From Porphyridium purpureum (Eukaryota; Rhodophyta; Bangiophyceae; Porphyridiales; Porphyridiaceae), in NCBI GenBank assembly GCA_008690995.1, contig VRMN01000007.1, positions 62,001 through 126,000 of the forward strand: a DNA stretch of 64,000 nucleotides. The letters run 5' to 3'. The translations under genes and the position numbers were made by a program. Every line of letters starts with the position of its first letter. Within the stretch, counting starts at the first letter, position 1. Shown piece after piece: positions 57,384 to 64,000 of the stretch. The notes beneath the pieces were generated by a model. It searched no databases. It was not told the origin of the DNA and saw only the letters and a program-made list of their open reading frames with translations.

Positions 57384-59556
57384 TCTTCTGCACGTCTCCT
57401 TTTCGCCCTTACAACCCAAACTTGCCGCGCCGCGTCCACCTGTCCGATCCTGTCCGCCGGTCCCAATGGCTTGTCACGCAGATCTCTTCCAAGTCAAGTC
57501 TGGCAGCAGACCCGTCCAAGTCTAAATGTAGCCCGGGGGGTGATCCGTGGCCTGGAAGGAATTCCTGTCTACTTGTACCGCTCTCTTCCAGCCCGACCTG
57601 CTCCACGTCCGCGTCACGCCACACTCTCTCACGTGCCAACCGCGCTGCACCAAATCCGCGCAAATTCGTATCGAATCTCCGAATCTGCCGCGGTGCGAGC
57701 GTGATGGCCTTCCTTTTAAAACGGTCTGCACCACAACACCGTGCGCGCGGGCAGAACGTGACTCACCGCACGCACGCACGCTCGCCGCATGCGCGCCACG
57801 CGACTGCCACCGCATACGCGCGCACGCTAAAAATAGCACGCAGGAGGTACAGCCCGGCGCGGCCGGACGCGGCTCAGTATAAAGGGCTCGATGCATATGT
57901 GCGCATCGCTCAACTGGACCCTTCCACGTGGCATCAACGTGCGCGCGCACGGCCCTGCCGCGCTGCACGTGCGTGTGTGCTGCACGGACGCCACCACCAC
58001 GCGCAGCTATCGTCGTCGTCGTGGTGGTGTGCGTGCCGTGGCTGGGCGTGCCTGCGCATGTCGCGCGCGGCCCGTCTCGATGCCCGAGCTTGGTGTCGCT
58101 GGGTCGCCGCTGGGTGTCGTAGGCTGTAGTTCACGCCGCACGCGCGATCTCACACGCCCCAACCTGAATCACCTCCCGTCAAAAAGACCACGCCTCCCAG
58201 CTCGGCTCTTTCCGCCGCGACCGCCGCTGCACCCGCACTATACTTTCCCATGCATGTCCAGCTTGATATATCGAGCCCCCCGTCATTTGCGCCTCATTTT
58301 GTGTCGCCGCACGCTCACGCATGCAAAGTGAGCAAGTATCGGACGAATAACGGTCGGGTGTGGGTGCGCGAGGTTCGAATGACCACGGACGATCGAGCAC
58401 GGGCGCTCACTGCTTTCATCGGCAGTTGCGCCGCCGCCACCCGCTCGCACCCACCACAAAAACCCAGCACAAAAAGTGGGGGAAGTGAAGAACAACCACG
58501 ATCGTGCGGGTGCACGTGCTGACGCACACACACACACGCACGCATGCTCACATGCAAGCACCACGCTCCACCACCCGCTCGTACCAAAACGGCGCGCTTT
58601 TCTTATCCACTTGCACCCTCCCCTCCACCATCTCATCTCAGCTCACCTCACCTCCGTCTCATCCATTGTGGTCAAAACACAATACATAATCATAAATCAC
58701 CATGATCGCCACCCTATCCACATCACCACCATCACCACCACCACAACCAACCACCCACAAAAATACATTGCTCGCTCAGCTCTATTCCCTACGTCCTTAC
58801 TATCCAAATTCTCCAAAAATCACGTATCCACGCGGCGTTCGCCGATCGCATGAAAATATCTGCGGCGATCACAGCCACACAAACACAGGCATGCTGGCTG
58901 GCTGGCTGACTGGCTGGCTGACTGACTGGTAGGGAATGATAACGATAAGGAACGCGATCACACACCAGTAAGCCCCCGCCCCCCTCATTCACACGATCAC
59001 ACTGCGCGCAATATCCACAACCACCGCCACTGGGGACGACGACCAGGGGGAGGGGGGGGAGGCGGATTGATCAATTTTTCGCATTGATTTTGCGGAGCGC
59101 AAGTGCGCGCGTGGGCGGCGGGGGATGGAGGGCGTTGCGCCAGTGTGTGTTGTTGCGCTGTTGTGTTGGTGTGGAGGGATGCGGCGTGTGTGTGTGTGTG
59201 CGAGTTGCGGGTCTCTGGTGACTCACGTCGATGCGCGAACGTCGCGTGGGCAAGTTGGCGTGTGGGGAAGGGGGGAAGAGGGAAAGAGGAAGCACCGGCA
59301 TCTGGGTGGGGAGAAGGCGGAAGGAGGCAGAAGCACGAGGAGAACAAGAAGAAGAAGAGACGACAGTGCGTGCGTGTGTGGGAGATTCCGGCGTGGTTGG
59401 CGTGGCTCGAGGTGGCTGTGGGGCTGGGCGTGGGTGAGGCGGCGGCGAGATATGAACGCATAGCGAGCGGTTGTGCTGTGTTGGACGAATCGCGCCGGAC
59501 GCTGTGGGTGAGTGGCTGCGAGGTGGGTGCTGGCGACGGGGGAAGGGCTGAGGGTC
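57384..59556. other. 2.2 kb intergenic DNA with simple repeats
   Basis: No gene is supported. It contains CA-type microsatellite DNA around 58523-58545, a CAC/CCA-rich stretch at 58725-58760 and a GGCT/GACT tandem run at about 58890-58930. The right part (59100-59500) is purine-rich on the plus strand, probably the promoter and leader of the MYB gene. Long frames here come from the skewed base composition. Confidence 0.45.
58890..58930 (+). repeat. GGCT/GACT 4-bp tandem run
   Basis: About nine tandem tetranucleotides alternate between GGCT and GACT. It is a simple-sequence repeat with no coding role visible. Confidence 0.8.
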
Positions 59557-60723
59557 ATGGTTGCTGGGGACGGCAAGGGGGTGGAGGGCGAGAGGAACAG
59601 AGAGCGAGAGGACGCCGCAGTGGGGCGCCGGGAGGCAGCGTGCGAGGGGTGGAGGGACGGTTCGTGCGCCGGAATGGAGGCGGCGCGCGGCGCCGACGAC
59701 GAGATTCGCGCGCTCAAGGCCGCGAACGCGCAGCTCGTGCGCGAGCTGTGGCGGCTGCAGAACGAAATCGTCTTTCTGCATGCCAGAATCGAGCAGCTGT
59801 GCCCGCAGCAGCAATGCGTCGCACTGCTGAGACACCGGCCGCCGCCGTCGCCGCATTCGCTGTACCACCACGGATTCGCGTACGTGCCGCAGCTCGGCGC
59901 AGAGCCGCTGCCAAGTGCGTGGGACGCACAAGATGTGCGCTCGACTGATTGCCAGCAAATGCAGCTGCAGCTGCAGCTGCAGCAACAAGAACAACAGCAG
60001 TCACACCTGCCGCTGCCGCCGTCCCCGCTCCAACTCGGCAAGAGAGCGCACGACGGCATAACTGCTCACAGCCTCCATCAGGAAAAGCACCAGCCGATCA
60101 CACAGGCACAAGAAGAAATGCAGGGCTCGCCGACCACGCCGTCGTCGTCTGCCGAACATCGCGAAGAGAAACACGGAGAGCAGCAACAAGGCGGCAGCGC
60201 CAAGAAGCAACGGCTCGAGTACGCTCCAGGAAAAACCGGCGCAACCAACACAAAGTCCAATGCGAAAGCTGGCGCAGGCCGCCGCCAGAGTGGAAGCGGT
60301 AGCGGCAGCAGCAACAGCACTGCGCCTGCAGCAACGACTGCAGAGGCGCAAGGCTCGCCGCGGTACTGGACGCAAATGGAGCACGCGCTTTTCCTCGAGG
60401 CGATCAAAAAGTTTGGCCACCGAGAGCCGCAAGCCATCTCGCGGTATGTCGGCACGCGCAACAGCACGCAGGTGCGCACACACACGCAAAAGTACTTCAT
60501 GAAGCTGATGCGCGATGCAAAGCGGCACGCCGTCCACTTGGCCATTCCTGCCGAGCAGAACCAGGGGGCCAGCTTCACACTCGCATTGCTGAATCGGGAG
60601 AGCGGCAGCGCTTGCGGAGCAGCGGCTGCCGCGGCGACGGCTGCGGATGAAAAGGACGACGCACACTCAGTCCCACAGGCGTGCGGCGTGGCGCTTCTCA
60701 GCATGGTCGCAGAAGATATCTGA
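59557..60723 (+). CDS. SHAQKYF-type single-repeat MYB transcription factor
   Basis: The product is 388 residues from the ATG at 59557; a start at 59674 is equally possible. A leucine-rich coiled coil comes first (D-E-I-R-A-L-K-A-A-N-A-Q-L then E-L-W-R-L-Q-N-E-I), then Gln/Ser/Gly-rich low complexity, and near residue 275 one MYB repeat: Y-W-T-Q-M-E-H-A-L-F-L-E-A-I, K-F-G, and the third helix V-R-T-H-T-Q-K-Y-F, a variant of S-H-A-Q-K-Y-F. Plant and algal proteins of this class bind I-box or evening-element DNA and act in light, clock or sugar responses. The N-terminal coiled coil suggests dimerisation. The role here is unknown. Confidence 0.85.
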   Translation: MVAGDGKGVEGERNREREDAAVGRREAACEGWRDGSCAGMEAARGADDEIRALKAANAQLVRELWRLQNEIVFLHARIEQLCPQQQCVALLRHRPPPSPHSLYHHGFAYVPQLGAEPLPSAWDAQDVRSTDCQQMQLQLQLQQQEQQQSHLPLPPSPLQLGKRAHDGITAHSLHQEKHQPITQAQEEMQGSPTTPSSSAEHREEKHGEQQQGGSAKKQRLEYAPGKTGATNTKSNAKAGAGRRQSGSGSGSSNSTAPAATTAEAQGSPRYWTQMEHALFLEAIKKFGHREPQAISRYVGTRNSTQVRTHTQKYFMKLMRDAKRHAVHLAIPAEQNQGASFTLALLNRESGSACGAAAAAATAADEKDDAHSVPQACGVALLSMVAEDI

Positions 60724-60900
60724 GCCGATGCAACGCGCCAAGCGCCCGGATTCAAGACACAAATATGGAATTAGACAAACACTGTCACGGTTCTGTGAAG
60801 CGCACGCAGCGCACATTGTAGTATTACGTGCAGCGTGTTGGGTAAAGAAAAAGAAATCGAGAATTCACTAGACATGCCACTCCAACGCCGCTGCGGCTCT

Positions 60901-63573
60901 CTAAAAGACGTCCGCGGGTTCAAAAGTTTCACGAGTGTCGACCAGCGGCGATGCAACGCCATCACGCGACACGACCACGCCCGTTATCTGAACCTGCGCC
61001 CCGTCCTTCCGCACCTTGGTGTACGGCGAGAACGTGACGCGGTCGCTCTGATCGGGCCACACGAGTTCCATCGCATCGTCGCCGGAGCATTTCAGCTCTG
61101 GAACAGGGTCTGTGTCGAGGTGTGGGTACATCATGATCCGGAACGAAGCTCGTGGAGTCGCCACGCGTTCGAGCACAAGGCGGTTGTCCGGCCGGCCCTG
61201 TCGTGCCGGGATGGTTCCGCCTGGCTCCAAAGGCTCGAACGCAACCCGTGAAAAGGCCGCAAGTCCGCCCGGGTCGAGGCATCGAATAAGCAGCATGCGC
61301 CGTGCGCCGCTGGGATGAGGGCCAGACGCGGCCACATGATGGGCCCCGTTTTTCTTCACGATTGCCGACACTTCAGGCTCTGCCAGCACAAGGTCCGTTG
61401 CCGCATTGTACCCATTCTTGGGCGGCACGTGCTGCAGCAGCTCCAGATCTTTAGCGAGAATAACGCCCCATTCAACCGCAATGTCTCGCTGCTTGTCGCG
61501 CAATGCAATGTCATCCACGCACAGCACATATGAGTGCAGGGCGCCGCGCACAACACCAGCGTGCCGATACATTTGATCAAACTGGATGGCGCGCGCGCGC
61601 TTCTGAAAGCTCGAGATTTTCGGCGCATGGCGCCAGTGCGCAGACTGGAAGTAGGGCAAGTCACCGTACGCGTACGGTATGCGGCCAGCCGGATGCTTAA
61701 AGTCATTGGTGGTCTCTGGCACGGGAATCCATCGCGGCTTTTTGGGTTCCGGCTTCATGGGCGTGTCTGGCGGCAAACCATCCCCGTTGCGGAATGCCCA
61801 CTCGAAATTGTAAGCGTATGTTGCATCGCCACTCATCCAGCTTCCCTGCTGCCACACCACTTTGGACGGAGCGCGCCCTAGATCCAGCCCTCTTCCGTCC
61901 ACTTTGGAAATCCCGGACGCCCACACTGTGGACGTCAGGAAACCAAACTGCGGAACGTTCTGGATGAACGCGCGGCGCAGCGCAATCAAGCTGATTCCGT
62001 TGCGGTCGCTGTGCGTGTGCCCGCCGATATCCTGCCGCGTGTGCATCGTAAAATGGATAGCGTCAGGCGAGTGGTCGCTTCGCGAAATCAGCAAGCCGCC
62101 GTATGGACAGAAAAAGTCCAGCTCTGGGCGCGACGCCCGACTCAGCCGACTCCAGTCTCGAGACGCCAGGGCGCCACGTTCTGGCGCACTGCCGCCTTCA
62201 GACCCGTCAGGATCGCGTGCGCTCGCTTTGCCGGCGCCCTTGGCGTCGTCGACGTCCAGAAAGTCGCAGGCCAGCATGAGCAGATTGAGCAGCCCGTTGT
62301 CAAACTTGGCGTTCAAATTAGCAATCTCGTTGGTACATCCAATCATGCCGCTGCCGGGTGCTTGATCCCTCTCCATGTACGCACGATACGGAAACGCCGC
62401 GCGCAGATCTGTCGGATAACCAAAGCGCGTGCCCAGCACATCAAACAGAGGGTTCTGCTTCATCATGCCCCCCAGAGAGTCCCAGTGAATCGCACGGCTA
62501 CTATCAGGCCACATGGTGGCATTCAAGTAGCAAGTAGCATACGCCTGAGCGTGCGGGTGTGCGAAAAAGTTGTAGCCGCGCCGCGCAAACGCGACGTACA
62601 TTACGTTGTTCTGTTCGTTCTTGCCCTGCCCTTCAAACGGCTGACCGCTCGGGTACCAGCCGTACGTCAGAAAATTATAGTTTGCCAGCATGCAGCGTTT
62701 GAAGAACAAGGCAGCGCGTTGATTTGACACGCCATCGCGCGCCTCGTCGAGCTCACCTTCGATCGCCATAAGCTGGATTGGCGTTTGCTGGCACAGCGTG
62801 ATCCAGTTGGATGTCGTCGCGACGCCAATGTCGAGGCACGCGATGCACCAATCCATGTTCTGTGCCAGAAAGGTGCGGAAGCGGTCGCGCTGCGCAGGCG
62901 ACATGGAATTGTAGTGAAAGTCGTACGCCATGGCCAGGTGCAAGCCGCCGGCAAAGCGGCGCGGCTTGGGCCTGCACCCATTCCAGCGCGCGTACGCGTC
63001 AAGGACTTCCGCCAACTCGTGCGCCAGTTTCTCGTTCGGAAAGAGCAGCAGCTTGAACGCCAGGATGGCAAGCTTGGCCGTGAAAATTGTCCATGACGTG
63101 TAGTTGTGGCCCTCGATCTCCTGCAGCTCGTCAAACTTGCCGTGCAGCAGTGCGTGATACTGATTAAATCCATTCGCGTAGTATCCAACATTACCCAGCC
63201 GATTCTTGCGCGGATTCTGCTGATGCGTGACTCTCCAGCTCCACCTGCACTTTTCCTTATCATTGTAGTCCTTGATCGTATGCGACAGCAGAAACAAAAC
63301 GCCTTCCATAAAGCTCAAAGCATCACGGCCCACCACCGTACCTTGGAGGCGCTTACGCAGCGCATCCACATCTTCTGGCCCGAAAAACACGCGCGGGTGC
63401 ACGCCAGGCGGCGGAGCCATGCCGAGACGTCGAATCGGCAGCCCGGTGCCGTCCAGCACGAGCTGCATCGGCGCCGGCCCGACGTCACAGCCAGACCCGT
63501 GCGCGAAGAACTCGGCAATGCCGCGCACGCTTGCGCGCAGCTCGGCGTCGTTCATACACTCCACCTCCATCAT
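60901..63573 (-). CDS. Heparinase II/III-like polysaccharide lyase
   Basis: The product is 890 residues from the ATG at 63573 (M-M-E-V-E-C-M-N-D). The layout is that of two-domain lyases: an alpha/alpha-barrel half with N-W-I-T-L-C-Q-Q and Y-N-F-L-T-Y-G-W-Y-P-S-G, then the heparinase II/III beta-sandwich beginning G-G-L-L-I-S-R-S-D and M-H-T-R-Q-D-I-G-G-H-T-H-S-D-R-N-G, with a likely catalytic or metal His cluster. No signal peptide is evident at this start, so an intracellular or vacuolar location is possible. The family cleaves acidic polysaccharides; a sulfated red-algal glycan is an inferred substrate. ACTGTAC-like motifs lie upstream at 63725-63760. Confidence 0.72.
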   Translation of the reverse strand: MMEVECMNDAELRASVRGIAEFFAHGSGCDVGPAPMQLVLDGTGLPIRRLGMAPPPGVHPRVFFGPEDVDALRKRLQGTVVGRDALSFMEGVLFLLSHTIKDYNDKEKCRWSWRVTHQQNPRKNRLGNVGYYANGFNQYHALLHGKFDELQEIEGHNYTSWTIFTAKLAILAFKLLLFPNEKLAHELAEVLDAYARWNGCRPKPRRFAGGLHLAMAYDFHYNSMSPAQRDRFRTFLAQNMDWCIACLDIGVATTSNWITLCQQTPIQLMAIEGELDEARDGVSNQRAALFFKRCMLANYNFLTYGWYPSGQPFEGQGKNEQNNVMYVAFARRGYNFFAHPHAQAYATCYLNATMWPDSSRAIHWDSLGGMMKQNPLFDVLGTRFGYPTDLRAAFPYRAYMERDQAPGSGMIGCTNEIANLNAKFDNGLLNLLMLACDFLDVDDAKGAGKASARDPDGSEGGSAPERGALASRDWSRLSRASRPELDFFCPYGGLLISRSDHSPDAIHFTMHTRQDIGGHTHSDRNGISLIALRRAFIQNVPQFGFLTSTVWASGISKVDGRGLDLGRAPSKVVWQQGSWMSGDATYAYNFEWAFRNGDGLPPDTPMKPEPKKPRWIPVPETTNDFKHPAGRIPYAYGDLPYFQSAHWRHAPKISSFQKRARAIQFDQMYRHAGVVRGALHSYVLCVDDIALRDKQRDIAVEWGVILAKDLELLQHVPPKNGYNAATDLVLAEPEVSAIVKKNGAHHVAASGPHPSGARRMLLIRCLDPGGLAAFSRVAFEPLEPGGTIPARQGRPDNRLVLERVATPRASFRIMMYPHLDTDPVPELKCSGDDAMELVWPDQSDRVTFSPYTKVRKDGAQVQITGVVVSRDGVASPLVDTRETFEPADVF

Positions 63574-63691
63574 GCCAGGCCGTGCAAACAACGCTCCTTG
63601 TCTCTCTTTCTCTCCCTCGCAAGCTGCAGCTTCGCATCACGCTGTCTCGCGCCTGCCCGCTCGCTGCGAACTAGGGTTCCTCCAATTGCGC

Positions 63692-64000
63692 TTACCCTAA
63701 TTTTAGGGGTTGAGGTTCAGTTATACTGTACTCAGCTGTACCTGCGCTGGAGCTGTACCTGCGTTGTGCGTGCGGGAGCCGCGGCAGCAGACGGAGCAGC
63801 ACGACATACATGGCGCACAGATGCAGGAACGACGAGACGGTGACCACGTATGTGGGTAGGTCTGGCCACCGCTTGATGAGACATGGAAGCCTGCGCACAA
63901 ATTCGTAAGCCGCGTGGCATGCCACAATATGGCATGTCACTGCGACGGCGCGCCATCGGTGTCCCGCCGCTGCTGCTGCTGACGAGGAGGAGGAAGAGGA
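63692..64000 (-). CDS. Membrane protein of unknown function (C-terminal part, cut by window end)
   Basis: The minus-strand frame is open from the last base to a stop at 63692, about 102 residues. It starts with Ser and Ala runs, then has two hydrophobic stretches (around A-V-T-C-H-I-V-A-C-H-A-A and L-H-L-C-A-M-Y-V-V-L-L-R-L-L) and a polar tail. The family is not recognised. GTACAGT-type motifs inside its last 40 codons could argue that this is promoter DNA of the lyase gene rather than coding sequence. Confidence 0.35.
   Translation of the reverse strand, partial: SSSSSSSAAAAAGHRWRAVAVTCHIVACHAAYEFVRRLPCLIKRWPDLPTYVVTVSSFLHLCAMYVVLLRLLPRLPHAQRRYSSSAGTAEYSITEPQPLKLG
63725..63760 (-). promoter_or_regulatory. 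ACTGTAC-like motifs upstream of the lyase gene
   Basis: ACTGTAC at 63725-63731 is followed by two GCTGTACC variants, about 150-185 bp before the lyase ATG. Confidence 0.4.

Noticed and set aside
58340-58400. tRNA-like B box (GGTTCGAATGACC)
   Set aside because: No T stem, acceptor stem or A box can be drawn around it.
59071-60059. Long minus-strand Ser/Pro/His-rich frames
   Set aside because: Created by purine-rich plus-strand DNA upstream of and inside the MYB gene.
1-64000. CRISPR arrays, operons, prokaryotic regulatory sites
   Set aside because: No regularly spaced repeats; gene content, intron and LTR elements show nuclear eukaryotic DNA.

Overview
The window looks like nuclear DNA of a red alga, with an intron-poor unicellular type such as Porphyridium the closest fit. 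This is inferred from the gene mix, not proven. Genes are compact, G+C-rich and almost all uninterrupted. Several products carry plastid-type leaders (ABC1 kinase, KEA-type K+/H+ antiporter, YlmG/YGGT protein). Others are ordinary eukaryotic nuclear genes (UBE2O, SNF2 remodeller, ELP3, GOT1, IPK1). Start codons were placed at the first sensible ATG, because several open frames extend upstream without one.

Layout. 1-20 kb: end of an ADP-ribose/CDP-alcohol phosphatase gene, a UBE2O-type E2, a SNF2 ATPase, two unassigned genes, GOT1 (the one clear spliceosomal intron), a tRNA-Arg(CCT) candidate, inositol-pentakisphosphate 2-kinase, a small unassigned protein, a RluD-type pseudouridine synthase, a membrane sulfotransferase, and a divergent pair of membrane-anchored staphylococcal-nuclease-fold (SNase) proteins, one of which has lost its catalytic residues. 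20.1-21.8 kb has no supported gene. 21.8-29.7 kb: a YGGT gene and a CrtA/DUF3291-like gene are separated by a young, apparently whole Copia element with identical 5-bp target duplications. 30-39 kb: ABC1 kinase, ELP3, a third SNase-like protein and the KEA antiporter. 40.1-53.2 kb: an island of mobile elements, consisting of a second young but gag-less Copia element and two older broken Copia relics end to end, followed by AT-richer DNA with orphan TATA promoters and a heat-shock-element array. 53-64 kb: a small heat-shock protein, a GT17 glycosyltransferase, a START lipid-transfer protein, a SHAQKYF-type MYB factor, a large heparinase-II/III-like polysaccharide lyase and the edge of a membrane protein.

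Themes. Sulfotransferase, GT17 and polysaccharide lyase fit the sulfated-polysaccharide metabolism of red algae. Three SNase-fold membrane proteins within 20 kb suggest local duplication. A short motif, ACTGTAC/GTACAGT, is clustered upstream of several unrelated genes and may be a lineage-specific promoter element. The most unusual signal is a Cys-rich plus SANT/Myb-like segment inside the polyprotein of the intact Copia element.
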